The notes beneath the pieces were generated by a model that worked only from the letters and a program-made list of their open reading frames with translations, ran no database searches and was not told the DNA's origin. A DNA stretch of 64,000 nt from JACVRW01 sp963765135. GTDB taxonomy: Bacteria > Actinomycetota > Thermoleophilia > Solirubrobacterales > Thermoleophilaceae. Location: positions 186,001 to 250,000 of the forward strand of contig CAVXUX010000003.1 of assembly GCA_963765135.1 (NCBI GenBank), written 5' to 3'. The translations under genes were made by a program, and so were the position numbers. This document shows, one piece after another, positions 30,347 through 39,086 of the stretch (position 1 is its first letter; every line of letters begins with the position of its first letter).

Positions 30347-31534
30347 CTACAGGCCGAGCTGCTTCCCGAGGATCTCCTTCATCACCTCGTCGGTGCCGCC
30401 GCCGATCGGGCCCAGGCGCGTGTCGCGCACCGCTCGCTCGATCTCGTACTCCTTCATGTAGCCGGCGCCGCCGTGGATCTGGAGGGCGTCGTCGGCCACC
30501 TCGTAGGCGGCCCGCTGTGACAGCAGCTTCGCCTCGGTGACCTCGCGGATCGCGTTCTCGCCCGCGGCGAACATTCGCAGCGCGTGGTAGGTGAGCGACC
30601 GCGACGCCTCGTGCTTGATCGCCATCTCGGCGATCTTGTGCCGGATCGCCTGGTGCTTGCCGATCGGCCGCCCGAATGCGGTGCGCTCTCCGGCGTAGGC
30701 GACGCTCCGGTCGATCATCCGGCCCATCGAGCCGACGGCGCCCAGCGCCATCACCAGCCGCTCCCACTGGAAGTTGGCCATGATCAGGTAGAAGCCCTTG
30801 TTCTCCTCGCCGAGCAGGTTCTCGTCCGGGACGAACATGTCGTCGAAGGCCAGCTCCGCGGTGTCCGAGGCGCGCCAGCCGAGCTTGTCCAGCTTCTTCG
30901 AGACCGAGTAGCCCTCCATCTCCTTCTCGATCACCAGGAACGAAAGCCCCTGGTGACCGCCGTCCTCGGTCGTCTTGACCGCCGTCACGACGAAGTCCGC
31001 CCGCACGCCGTTCGTGATGAACGTCTTCGACCCGTTGACCACATAGCCGCCGTCGACCTTGCGGGCGAACGTCCGGATCCCGGCCACGTCCGACCCGGCG
31101 CCCGGCTCGGTGATCCCGAGCGCGGCGATCCGCTCGCCCCGGATCGCCGGTGCCAGGAAGCGCTGCTTCTGGTCCTCGGTGCCGAACTTCCAGATCGGCG
31201 GCGTTGCGATCCCGATGTGCGCGCCGATGCCGGCCGAGAGACCGCCGGACCCGGCGCCGGTCAGCTCCTCGACCAGCACGGCGTCGTGCACGTGGTCGCC
31301 GCCCTGGCCGCCGTACTCCTCCGGGTACTTGAGCCCGAGGTAGCCGAGCTCGGCCATGCGGGTGAAGACCTCGTTGGGGAACCAGCCCGCGTCCTCCCAC
31401 TCGCCCACGTGCGGGCGCAGCTCGTTGGCGACGAAGCGGCGGATCGCCTCGCGCAGCTGCTCGTGCTCGTCCGTGAACGGAGGTATCGGCTGCCGGGCGG
31501 CAGCGGGCGGCAGGCCCTTGGCCGTCAGGGACAC
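30347..31534 (-). CDS. Acyl-CoA dehydrogenase 1
   Basis: FAD enzyme of 395 residues catalysing alpha,beta-dehydrogenation of an acyl-CoA. It shows ALGITEPGAGSDVAGIRT (FAD and substrate region), NGSKTFITNGVRADF, LGWRASDTAELAFDDM, and the C-terminal YEVADDALQIHGGAGYMKEYEIER with RDTRLGPIGGGTDEVM. The catalytic base is probably the Glu of MKEYEIER, as in the isovaleryl-CoA-type branch. The upstream TetR gene overlaps its start by 10 bp, so they form one operon. Confidence 0.95.
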   Translation of the reverse strand: MSLTAKGLPPAAARQPIPPFTDEHEQLREAIRRFVANELRPHVGEWEDAGWFPNEVFTRMAELGYLGLKYPEEYGGQGGDHVHDAVLVEELTGAGSGGLSAGIGAHIGIATPPIWKFGTEDQKQRFLAPAIRGERIAALGITEPGAGSDVAGIRTFARKVDGGYVVNGSKTFITNGVRADFVVTAVKTTEDGGHQGLSFLVIEKEMEGYSVSKKLDKLGWRASDTAELAFDDMFVPDENLLGEENKGFYLIMANFQWERLVMALGAVGSMGRMIDRSVAYAGERTAFGRPIGKHQAIRHKIAEMAIKHEASRSLTYHALRMFAAGENAIREVTEAKLLSQRAAYEVADDALQIHGGAGYMKEYEIERAVRDTRLGPIGGGTDEVMKEILGKQLGL

Positions 31535-32187
31535 CGCGGCAGCACGTTCCGGACCACGAACTCGGAGAGCGGCTCGGTCAGCTCGGCGAGCTCGCTGGTG
31601 CGTCCCTCTTCCACTCGCGTCGACACCAGCTCCAGTATCGCGCCTACGACCCCGAGGGCCACGTCACCCGCCAGCAGCTCGATCTCCGGGTCGGTCTCGC
31701 GCGCCTGGCGGTTGACCTCGATGTAGCGGCCCGCGAACACCTGAAGCACGGCCCGCCGCCGCGCCAGGCCGACCGGTCCGACCGCGTACACCTCGAGCAC
31801 GATCGAGCGGCAGAAGGCGGGCTCCTCGGACAGCACCGTGAGGAACGTGCGCAGGCCCTCGACCAGCCGCTCACGCGGATCCTCCGCGGCCTCGAGCGCC
31901 TCGGTCAGGCGGCCAACCACGAACGCGATGCCCGTGTCGTACATCGCGAGGAAGCAGTGCTCCTTGTCGCGGAAGTGCTCGTAGAAGGTCTTGCGCGAGA
32001 CGCCCGCGTGCGACACGACGTGCGCGATCGTGGTCGCGCCGTAGCTGTGCTCGGCGACCGCTTCGGCCATCGCGTCGAGTAGCCGGCCGCGCTGCGACGC
32101 GAGTACTACGTCGCGAGTTAGGGAATGACGTCCCGAGGGGAGCGGGCCGTCGATGATGTCGGTGAGCGGGGAAGGTCGGTCTTGCAC
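31525..32187 (-). CDS. TetR-family transcriptional regulator
   Basis: Regulator of 220 residues. DNA-binding helices: GRLLDAMAEAVAEHSYGATT then AHVVSHAGVSRKTFYEHFRDKEHCF, the classic TetR recognition helix. The start is taken as GTG at 32187 (VQDRPSPLTDI). The C-terminal part is helical and ligand-binding. It overlaps acyl-CoA dehydrogenase 1 by 10 bp and is divergent from a secreted hydrolase. A perfect 10-bp palindrome just upstream (32196-32205) may be its operator. An acyl-CoA ligand is likely from context. Confidence 0.88.
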   Translation of the reverse strand: MQDRPSPLTDIIDGPLPSGRHSLTRDVVLASQRGRLLDAMAEAVAEHSYGATTIAHVVSHAGVSRKTFYEHFRDKEHCFLAMYDTGIAFVVGRLTEALEAAEDPRERLVEGLRTFLTVLSEEPAFCRSIVLEVYAVGPVGLARRRAVLQVFAGRYIEVNRQARETDPEIELLAGDVALGVVGAILELVSTRVEEGRTSELAELTEPLSEFVVRNVLPRCP

Positions 32188-32195
32188 GTTCAGAA

Positions 32196-32205
32196 ACGCT
32201 AGCGT
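32196..32205. promoter_or_regulatory. ACGCTAGCGT palindrome, candidate TetR operator
   Basis: A perfect 10-bp palindrome located 9 bp upstream of the TetR start and 41 bp upstream of the divergent hydrolase start, in a gap that is AT-richer than its surroundings. It is well placed to repress both directions. Confidence 0.4.
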
Positions 32206-32246
32206 ACTATTCGGAAACTTTGGCGTTCTCAATCCGGGGGGAGATT

Positions 32247-33863
32247 GTGAAGAGGATCGTCGGGATCGTTGTGGTGACGCTCGCGCTGCTCGCGCCGAGC
32301 GCGCAGGCGCGCGACGCGGTCGTACGGTCGTTCGACCAGACCGCCATCAGCATGCACTTCTTCCCGGCGGAGGGCCTGGTCGCCGGTCAGCGCGCGCCGA
32401 CCGTCCTGGTCGGCCCCGGCTGGAGCATGGGCGGCGAGACCGACGAGAACTCGACCTCCGAGGAGCTGTTCGGAGGCGTGGGCGTGGGCGCGCTGCGCGG
32501 GGCCGGCTACAACGTGCTGACCTGGGACCCGCGCGGCTTCGGCAGCTCGGGCGGGACGGTGGAGGTCGACTCGCCCGACTACGAGGCGCGTGACGTCTCG
32601 GCCCTGATCGACTGGCTCGCCAAGCAGCCCGAGGCCCAGCTCGACAAGGCGGGCGATCCGCGCGTGGGCATGAACGGCAGCTCCTACGGCGGCGGCATCC
32701 AGTGGGTCACGGCGGCGCGCGACGCGCGCGTGGACGTGATCACGCCGAACATCTCGTGGAACTCCCTGGTCACGAGCCTGAACAAGGAGGGCTCGCTCAA
32801 GTTCGGCTGGGGCAGCATCCTCTGCGGCGTCGGGCTCGAGGGCTCGCTGGTCCCCGGCGGCCTGATGAACCCGGACGGCCTGCAGCTGTCGCGGCTCGAC
32901 CCGCACGTGTTCAACACCTGCGTCAGCGGGACGGCGCTGGGCGTGATGGCGCCGGCCGACCAGGCCTGGTACGCCGCTCACGGGCCGGACATCCTGCTGT
33001 CCAAGGTCAAGATCCCGACGCTGATCACGCAGGGCACCGCCGACACGCTGTTCACGCTGAAGGAGGCGATCCGCAACTACGCGTCGCTGCGCGGCCGCGG
33101 CGTCCCGGTGAAGATGGTCTGGTTCTGCGGCGGCCACGGCGTCTGCCTGACCGGCAGCGGTGAGGCCGGCCACGTCGAGCACGCGGTGCTGACCTGGCTC
33201 GCGCGCTACCTCAAGCGCAACACGTCGGTGCAGACCGGCCCGCGCTTCGAGTGGCTCGCCGACGACGCCAAGTGGCGCTCGGCGGCGGACTATCCGCTCA
33301 CGCGCCGCGGCTCCCTGACGGCGATCACCGGCCAGAAGACGCTGCCGATCGCGCCGACCAGCCCGTCGGGTGGGTTGATCGCGGCGACGCCGGCGGTGAA
33401 CGCCGTCGAGGTCGCGCTGCCGGCGGCCAGCGGGAACGCGCACATCGTCGGCGAGCCGACGCTCAAGCTGACCTACAGCGGCACCGCGGTCGCGGCGAAG
33501 ACGCACGTCTACGCGCAGATCGTGGATGGCTCCGGTCACGTGGTCGGCAACCAGGCGACGCCGATCCCGGTGACGCTCGACGGCCTGACCCACACGATCG
33601 AGCGACCGCTGGAGGCGATCGCCGCCGAGGCGGTGGCCGGCACGAGCTACCGGCTCCAGATCACACCGGCCACGACGCTCTACACGGCGCAGCGCTCGGC
33701 GGGCGCGGTGACGTTCGGGCGCATCGAGGTCTCGCTGCCGATCGTCGGCTGGCCCCCAGCCGTCTCGAAGACGTCCAGGGGCAGGGCGGCGGAGACCAGC
33801 GCGTTGGGGGCATCGACCAGCTCCGAGACGCGCAGCTCCGCCGCCACGCTCATCAGGACATAG
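32247..33863 (+). CDS. Secreted S15/CocE-like alpha/beta hydrolase
   Basis: Exported serine hydrolase related to X-Pro dipeptidyl peptidases and cocaine esterases, 500-540 residues. GTG at 32247 has a good ribosome site (GGGGGAG) and opens a signal peptide (KRIVGIVVVTLALLAPSAQA). The nucleophile elbow is NGSSYGGG near residue 144, the acid GTADTLF near 268, and the His CGGHGVC near 302. A C-terminal jelly-roll domain follows to about IEVSLPIVG. After that the frame runs through a hairpin (33746-33762) and over the convergent amidase gene to 33863. A masked stop before the hairpin is likely. Confidence 0.82.
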   Translation: MKRIVGIVVVTLALLAPSAQARDAVVRSFDQTAISMHFFPAEGLVAGQRAPTVLVGPGWSMGGETDENSTSEELFGGVGVGALRGAGYNVLTWDPRGFGSSGGTVEVDSPDYEARDVSALIDWLAKQPEAQLDKAGDPRVGMNGSSYGGGIQWVTAARDARVDVITPNISWNSLVTSLNKEGSLKFGWGSILCGVGLEGSLVPGGLMNPDGLQLSRLDPHVFNTCVSGTALGVMAPADQAWYAAHGPDILLSKVKIPTLITQGTADTLFTLKEAIRNYASLRGRGVPVKMVWFCGGHGVCLTGSGEAGHVEHAVLTWLARYLKRNTSVQTGPRFEWLADDAKWRSAADYPLTRRGSLTAITGQKTLPIAPTSPSGGLIAATPAVNAVEVALPAASGNAHIVGEPTLKLTYSGTAVAAKTHVYAQIVDGSGHVVGNQATPIPVTLDGLTHTIERPLEAIAAEAVAGTSYRLQITPATTLYTAQRSAGAVTFGRIEVSLPIVGWPPAVSKTSRGRAAETSALGASTSSETRSSAATLIRT

Positions 33864-34791
33864 GCGGCCTCGCGGTCGAGGCCGTGCTCGGTCGTGAGCC
33901 AGCCGAGCAGCTCGAGCAGGGCGCGCCGGGTCGCGAGGTTGAGGTCCAGCAGCCCCTGCTCGCCGGAGTCGGTCGAGCGGGATGCCGGTGGTGGCGAAGA
34001 TCGCCCGGGGCGGCCGCGGCGGGGCCTCGTAGCAGGGGAAGGTCGGCTTCCAGCCGTCGCGCCGCAGCGCCACGCGGAACGTGGCCGAGCCGCCGGTCTC
34101 GATGGCGGAGATGCAGACCTCGCCGTCGCCCTGGGCGAAGTGCAGGTCGCCGACCGAGAGCAGCGCGCCCGGCACGTGCACGGGCAGCCACAGCCGCGCG
34201 CCCGGGCCGAGGTCGCGGATGTCGATGTTGCCGCCGTTCTCGCGCGGCGGGTAGGTGCGCAGGCCGTCGGCCGCCGCTGGCGGCCAGGCCAGCTCGGGCG
34301 TCGGCGGGTTGGCGGGCCCCGGCGGCCGCCTCGCGCGAGCGGGCGCGCTCGAGCAGCTCCCATGAGGGCGCCACGCCGATCACGCCGGCGTGGACGCATG
34401 GCCGGACCGCGACACCGGGGAGCTGCTCGGAGCGCGCGTGGGACCCGTCGAGCTCCCAGCGGGCGAGGAAGGGGCGATCGAACAGGTCGCCGAGGAAACC
34501 CGAGCCGGGCCAGATCGCGGTCCAGCCGAAGTCGTCGGTCTCGTAGGCGAGCACCTCCAGCTCGAGCAGGTCGCCGGGCTCGGCGCCGACCACCGCGAGC
34601 GGGCCGGTCAGCGGGTGGGCGATCGACGGCGTGCCGAGCAGGTCCTCATGGCCCGACTCGCGTCCGAGCTGGCGGTCGCGCGAGTCGCGCAGCTCGAAGG
34701 TGGCCTCGGCGCCGGGCTCGACCGAAGCGACCGGCTCGAGCTCCGGATGCCAGCGGTTGTGCCCCCGCGCGGCGCCCTCGTGGACGGGCAC
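33680..34791 (-). CDS. Acetamidase/formamidase family protein (frame broken twice)
   Basis: Amide hydrolase of about 340 residues. It shows GHNRWHPELEPVASVEPG at the start, GPLAVVGAEPGDLLELEVL, PGVAVRPCVHAGVIGVAPS, GGNIDIRDLGPGARLWLPV and VGDLHFAQGDGEVC, all classic for the family. Extra bases near 34316 (before ANPPTPELAWP) and near 33980 (before DSGEQGLLDLN) break the frame. GTG at 34791 is the only usable start. The family normally ends near LPLDVFE; here the frame continues past a hairpin to 33680, overlapping the convergent hydrolase. Confidence 0.82.
33746..33762. terminator. Hairpin between convergent hydrolase and amidase
   Basis: A perfect 7-bp stem, CGGCTGG and CCAGCCG, with a CCC loop, at the point where both convergent proteins lose family similarity. 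It is well placed as a shared bidirectional terminator. Confidence 0.5.
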
Positions 34792-34857
34792 GGAGCGGTC
34801 GATCTCGATGCGCGACTTGTCGCAAAAGTGACTGCGTTCGTGCAGCTAGGCCGGTCA

Positions 34858-34874
34858 GTGAGGGCCCCCCTCAC
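34858..34874 (-). terminator. Hairpin after acyl-CoA dehydrogenase 2
   Basis: A perfect 7-bp stem, GTGAGGG and CCCTCAC, with a CCC loop. It lies in the 133-bp gap (34792-34924) between acyl-CoA dehydrogenase 2 and the amidase on the same strand, 51 bp past the dehydrogenase stop. The rest of the gap shows nothing else. Confidence 0.5.
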
Positions 34875-34924
34875 TTCCGCAAAGCGACGCCGACAGGATC
34901 CCGCACTCGGCGCTCGGGCCGGCC

Positions 34925-36130
34925 CTAGCGCCGCCTGAGGCCTACGAGCCCGTACGAGCGCCCGATCACGTCCAGCATCACCTCGTCGGTGCCCGCTCCG
35001 ATGCGGTTCAGGCGCATGTCGCGCCACGCGCGCTCGATGCCGTACTCCTTCATGTAGCCGGCGCCGCCGTGGATCTGCAGGCACTCGTCCATGACCTCGC
35101 AGGCCATGCGCGCCGTGTACAGCTTCGCCATCGAGATCTCGCGCACCGGGTACTCGCCGTTCTGGAAGCGCCAGGCGGTCGTGTAGACCATCTGGCGGCC
35201 CGCCTCGATCTTGGTCGCCATGTCCGCGAACTTGTGGCGGATCGCCTGGAACTTGCCGATCTGGCGCCCGAAGGCGGTGCGCTCGGTCGCGTACTGGAGC
35301 GTGCGGTCGAACGCCCGCTGCGCGCCCGCCACGCAGCCGGCCGCGCCGATCAGCCGCTCGCCCTGGAGCTCCCACATGATGTGGTAGAAGCCCTTGCCCT
35401 CCTGGCCGAGCATCGCCTCCGCGGGCACGCGCACGTCCTGGAAGGCGAGCAGCGCGGTGTCCGACGAGTGCATGCCGAGCTTCTCGAGCTTCTTCTCGCG
35501 GATCACGCCCGGCGAGTCCATGTCGACCAGGAACAGCGTGAACCCGTCGTAGCCCGCGTCCGGGTCGGTCTTGGTCACCAGCACGATGAAGTCGGCCCGG
35601 TGGCCGTTGGTGATGTAGGTCTTCGAGCCGTTGATGACGTACTCGTCGCCGTCGCGCACCGCGCGCGTCTTGATGCCGGCGACGTCCGAGCCGGCGTCGG
35701 GCTCGGTGATGCCGAGGCAGGAGATCTTCTCGCCCTGGATGGCCGGCACCAGGTAGTTCTGCTTCTGCTCGTCGGACCCGAACAGGAACACCGGCGGGGT
35801 GGCCATGTCGGTGTGCACCGCCACGCCCATCGCGAGCCCGCCGGAGTTGCAGTGCGTCATCTCCTCGGCCAGCACGAGGTTGCAGTAGTAGTCGCCGCCC
35901 TGGCCGCCGTACTCCTCCGGGTAGGAGAGCCCGAGGAAGCCGAGCTCGCCCATGCGCCGGAAGACCGAGTCGGGGAAGGTCGTCTCCTCCCACTCCTCGG
36001 CGTGCGGCGCGAGCTCCTTCGTCACGAACGCGCGGATCGACTCGCGCAGCTGGTCGTGCTCCTCGGTGAAGATGAAGTGCTTGCGGCTGGAGGCGTGGTC
36101 GGGCTTGAGGACGGCGTCGGCGGTGGCCAT
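34925..36130 (-). CDS. Acyl-CoA dehydrogenase 2
   Basis: FAD-dependent enzyme of 401 residues, paralogous to acyl-CoA dehydrogenase 1. Seen are CLGITEPDAGSDVAGIKT, NGSKTYITNGHRADF, LGMHSSDTALLAFQDV, CEVMDECLQIHGGAGYMKEYGIERAW-type C-terminal block (split here by length) and RIGAGTDEVMLDVIG. Start ATG at 36130. It is divergent from the dihydrolipoamide-dehydrogenase-like gene across a 93-bp gap that contains the shared operator-like sequence at 36171-36184, so control by an acyl-CoA-responsive regulator is inferred. Confidence 0.95.
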   Translation of the reverse strand: MATADAVLKPDHASSRKHFIFTEEHDQLRESIRAFVTKELAPHAEEWEETTFPDSVFRRMGELGFLGLSYPEEYGGQGGDYYCNLVLAEEMTHCNSGGLAMGVAVHTDMATPPVFLFGSDEQKQNYLVPAIQGEKISCLGITEPDAGSDVAGIKTRAVRDGDEYVINGSKTYITNGHRADFIVLVTKTDPDAGYDGFTLFLVDMDSPGVIREKKLEKLGMHSSDTALLAFQDVRVPAEAMLGQEGKGFYHIMWELQGERLIGAAGCVAGAQRAFDRTLQYATERTAFGRQIGKFQAIRHKFADMATKIEAGRQMVYTTAWRFQNGEYPVREISMAKLYTARMACEVMDECLQIHGGAGYMKEYGIERAWRDMRLNRIGAGTDEVMLDVIGRSYGLVGLRRR

Positions 36131-36150
36131 GCGGCGAAGCTACCGCAGGC

Positions 36151-36185
36151 CTCCAGGAAAGTAAACAGTGGCACTTCCTACTTTC
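36151..36185. promoter_or_regulatory. Operator-like sequence, copy 1 (acyl-CoA dehydrogenase 2 / flavoprotein gap)
   Basis: AGGAAAGT and ACTTCCT form an interrupted inverted repeat. The 14-nt core GCACTTCCTACTTT (36171-36184) recurs exactly upstream of the carboxyltransferase gene at 40715-40728. Over 19 nt the two copies differ at two positions. Placement in a divergent promoter gap and repetition before another acyl-CoA gene suggest a common regulator. Confidence 0.5.
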
Positions 36186-36223
36186 TGCTCGCGAGCGGCG
36201 CGGCGCTCAGGTAGCTTGCCGGC

Positions 36224-37626
36224 ATGAGCGAGCGCGAATTCGACGTGGTGATCCTCGGCGCCGGCCCCGCCGGCGAGGTGTGCGCCGGACGGCTGGGCGA
36301 GTCGGGCGTGAGCGTGGCGATCGTGGAGCCGCACCTGATCGGCGGCGAGTGCTCGTTCTACGCGTGCATGCCGTCCAAGGCGCTGCTGCGCCCCGGCGAG
36401 CTGCTCGCGGAGGTGCGCCGCATCCCGGGCGTCGCGCGAGGCGGTCACCGGCGAGCTCGACGTGCGGGCGGTGCTGGATCGCCGCGACGAGATCATCCAC
36501 GGCCTCGACGACTCGCACATGGAGCCCTGGCTCGAGGACCGCGGCGTGGAGATCGTGCGCGGCGCCGGGCAAGCTCGACGGCGAGCGCCGCGTCGTGCGT
36601 CGGCGACGACACGCTGGTCGGCCGGCCAGGCGGTGGTGGTGGCCACCGGCAGCGGCCCGGCGATGCCGCCGATCGACGGGCTGCGGGAGGCGAAGCCCTG
36701 GACCAACCGCGAGGCGACGACGGCGAAGGAGCCGCCCGGTCGCCTGACGATCCTGGGCGGCGGTGTGGTCGGCGTCGAGATGGCGCAGGCCTGGCGCACG
36801 CTCGGCTCGCAGGTGACGCTGATCGAGGCCGCCGATCGCCTGCTCGCGCGCGAGGAGCCCTTCGCCAGCGAGCACGTGGAGCAGTCGCTGCGCGAGCACG
36901 GCGTCGACGTCCGCAAGGGCGCCAAGGCCGACGGCCGTCCGCTCGGAGGGCGGCGAGGTCGTCGTCGAGCTCGATTCGGGCGACTCGATCCCCGGCGACG
37001 AGCTGCTGGTGGCGATCGGGCGGCGCCCGAACACGACCGACCTGGGCGTGGAGACGGTCGGCCTCGAGCCGGGCAAGCCGATCGAGGTGGACGACTGGAT
37101 GCGCGCGACCGGCATGGAGTGGCTCTACGCGATCGGCGACGTGAACGGCCGCGCGCTGCTCACGCACATGGGCAAGTACCAGGCGCGCATCGCGGCCGAC
37201 AGGATCCTCGGCCCCGGCGGGCCCTGCCTGATCCTCGACGGAGCGCGCGCGCCGCGGGTGATCTTCACCGACCCGCAGGTGGCCGCGGTCGGCTACACGC
37301 TCGCCGCCGCGCAGGAGGCGGGCCTGAACGCGCGCGCGGTCGAGGTCCCGACCCAGGGCAGCGCCGGGGCCAGCTTCTACGGGCGCGACGACGCGATCGG
37401 CACGACCCGCCTGGTCGTGGACGACGACGCCGGCGTGCTGCTCGGCGCGACCTTCACGGGTCCCGAGGTGGCCGAGTTCCTGCAGGCGGCGACGATCGCG
37501 GTCGTCGCCAAGGTGCCGCTCGAGATGCTGGCCCACGCCGTGCCGGCGTTCCCCACCCGCAGCGAGGTGTGGCTGTACCTGATGGAGGCGCTCGGCCTGT
37601 CCGGGCCCTGCCAGCGCGAGGGTTAG
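36224..37626 (+). CDS. Dihydrolipoamide-dehydrogenase-like flavoprotein disulfide reductase (frame broken five times)
   Basis: FAD/NAD(P) oxidoreductase of about 465 residues. The N-terminal FAD motif is ILGAGPAGEVCA; the redox pair is GGECSFYACMPSK (Cys-x4-Cys); the NAD motif is ILGGGVVGVEMAQ; the second FAD motif is YAIGDVNGRALLTHMG. The C-terminal base may be the His of HAVPAFPTRSEVW, which has an unusual insertion before the Glu. Extra bases near 36439, 36569, 36597, 36630 and 36927 break the frame. Dehydrogenase complex genes are absent here, so lipoamide may not be the substrate; mercuric or other disulfide reduction is possible. Confidence 0.85.
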
Positions 37627-38285
37627 CCGGCCACGCGCAGCTCCGCCGCGAGCTTCGCGGCCTGCTCTCGGTTCTCGCGCAGCGCGTCGGCGATGCGGTG
37701 GCCGTCGGCGCCCGAGTACTCCTCGCCGTAGACGGCGCCATCGCGGCGCGGCGCCTCCATGATCGGGACCTCCGCGAAGCCGCCGACGTCGACGGGCTCG
37801 AAGCCGATGTCGCGGATCAGGCCGGCCACGATCTCTTCGCGCCGCCGTCCTCGCCGGCGAGGAACATCGCAACGCCGCGCCCGGCGGCCTCGCCCTGGAA
37901 GCCCGAGGTCGAGCGTGTTGAACGCCTTGACGAGCCGGGCACCCGGCATCCGCTCGGCGTTGACCTGGGCGGCGGGCCGCGGCAGCTGCTCCCAGCCGCC
38001 CTCGCCGTACTGGTTGGTCGTGTCGATCACGACCTTGCCGTCCAGCGAGCCGGTCTGCGCGAGCACGTCGTCGATCGCGCGCCACGGCACCGAGAACATC
38101 ACCACCTCGCCGAACTCGACCGCCTCGCGCGGCGAGCCGGTGCGGGCCCCGCCGGCGTCGGCGGAGAGCCGCTCGAGCTTGGCCGGATCGCGCGAGCCGC
38201 TGAACATCACCTCGTGCCCCGCGCCGGCGAACAGCCGCCCCGCGTTGCCGCCGATGCGCCCCGCTCCGACGATCCCGATTCGCAT
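37623..38285 (-). CDS. NADPH/F420-type reductase-like NAD(P)-binding protein (internal frame disturbance)
   Basis: Rossmann protein of about 220 residues resembling F420H2:NADP+ oxidoreductase-type proteins. It starts MRIGIVGAGRIGGNAG (nucleotide motif). VVMFSVPWRAIDDVL and VVIDTTNQYG follow. Between about 37912 and 37845 the frame is displaced: FNTLTSGFQGEAAGRG and MFLAGEDGG are read one base off. It then returns to the original frame, so the net change is a multiple of three. The C-terminus matches the dimerisation part. Its stop overlaps the flavoprotein gene by 4 bp (convergent). Confidence 0.75.
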   Translation of the reverse strand: MRIGIVGAGRIGGNAGRLFAGAGHEVMFSGSRDPAKLERLSADAGGARTGSPREAVEFGEVVMFSVPWRAIDDVLAQTGSLDGKVVIDTTNQYGEGGWEQLPRPAAQVNAERMPGARLVKAFNTLDLGLPGRGRRARRCDVPRRRGRRREEIVAGLIRDIGFEPVDVGGFAEVPIMEAPRRDGAVYGEEYSGADGHRIADALRENREQAAKLAAELRVAG

Positions 38286-38306
38286 CGGTCAGAGTACGCC
38301 TCGACG

Positions 38307-38620
38307 GTGAGACGCCCGATCGACACCTCCTCGCCGCGGGCCCGCGCGGTGCTCGACCGGGTCTGCTCGATCGAGCGCGGGCGCGTGACGACCTACGCCG
38401 ACCTCAGCCCGGAGGCGCCGCGCTACGCCGGGCGCCGTGCTGGCGGCGTGCCACGACCCCGACGTGCCGTGGCAGCGCGTGGTGCGCGCGGACGGGTCGC
38501 TGGCGCAGGGCGAGCGGCAGCGGCGCCTGCTGGAGGCGGAGGGCGTGCCGTTCGTGCGGCGAGCGCGTGGACATGCGCGGCTGCGCGCCTGCGATGCCGC
38601 CGGCTGCATCAGTCGTCTGA
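38307..38620 (+). CDS. Alkyltransferase-like protein (ATL), O6-alkylguanine sensor (frame broken twice)
   Basis: About 104 residues, matching the DNA-binding domain of O6-methylguanine methyltransferases. The active-site PCHRV is replaced by PWQRVV, with Trp in place of the acceptor Cys. That is the hallmark of alkyltransferase-like proteins, which flag alkylated guanine for nucleotide excision repair instead of repairing it. GRVTTYADLS and the arginine-finger region are present. Extra bases near 38432 (after RYAG) and 38561 (after VPFV) break the frame. It starts at GTG 38307. It overlaps the convergent stress-protein frame. Confidence 0.8.
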
Positions 38621-39042
38621 ACGATGAGCACGTCGCACGATGCCCGGTGGGACACCGTGTTCGGCACGCTGCCGAGCACGCGGCGCGCCCCCTGCATGCC
38701 CTTGCTGCCGAGCACGATCAGGTCGGCGTCGCACTGCTCGGCCACCGTGAGGATCGCGGAGGCCGCGTCCCCCTTGGGCCCGTGGACCTCGAGCTCCACG
38801 CCGCCCGCCGTGCCGATGTCGGTCGCGCGGTCGAGCACGGCGTCCACCTTGAAGTGCGGGCTGATCGCCCACTCCGCCGCCTCGGCTGGAGGCCGGCTGC
38901 CGCCCACGTGGGCCGGCGCCGGCTCGTACGCGCTGACCACGTGCAGCGTCGCCCCGGTCAGCTTCGCCAACTCGACGGCCCGGCCCACCGCTTTGTCCGC
39001 CGTCTCCGTGCCGTTGGTCCCGACCACGATCGAGTTGAACAT
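38404..39042 (-). CDS. Universal stress protein (UspA family)
   Basis: Nucleotide-binding stress protein. The core of about 142 residues starts MFNSIVVGTNGTETADKAV. It carries DLIVLGSKGMQG and SVPNTVSHRASCDVLIV, matching the G-2x-G-9x-G(S/T) ATP site. The family ends near there, about position 38616. As written, the frame continues 70 codons further to 38404 through the convergent ATL gene, which is probably not real; a frame error near the stop is likely. Confidence 0.8.
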   Translation of the reverse strand: MFNSIVVGTNGTETADKAVGRAVELAKLTGATLHVVSAYEPAPAHVGGSRPPAEAAEWAISPHFKVDAVLDRATDIGTAGGVELEVHGPKGDAASAILTVAEQCDADLIVLGSKGMQGARRVLGSVPNTVSHRASCDVLIVQTTDAAGGIAGAQPRMSTRSPHERHALRLQQAPLPLALRQRPVRAHHALPRHVGVVARRQHGARRSAAPPG

Positions 39043-39086
39043 GCCGGGACCGTAACGCTGCGGGCAAGCTAGTACAACTTCGCCGG

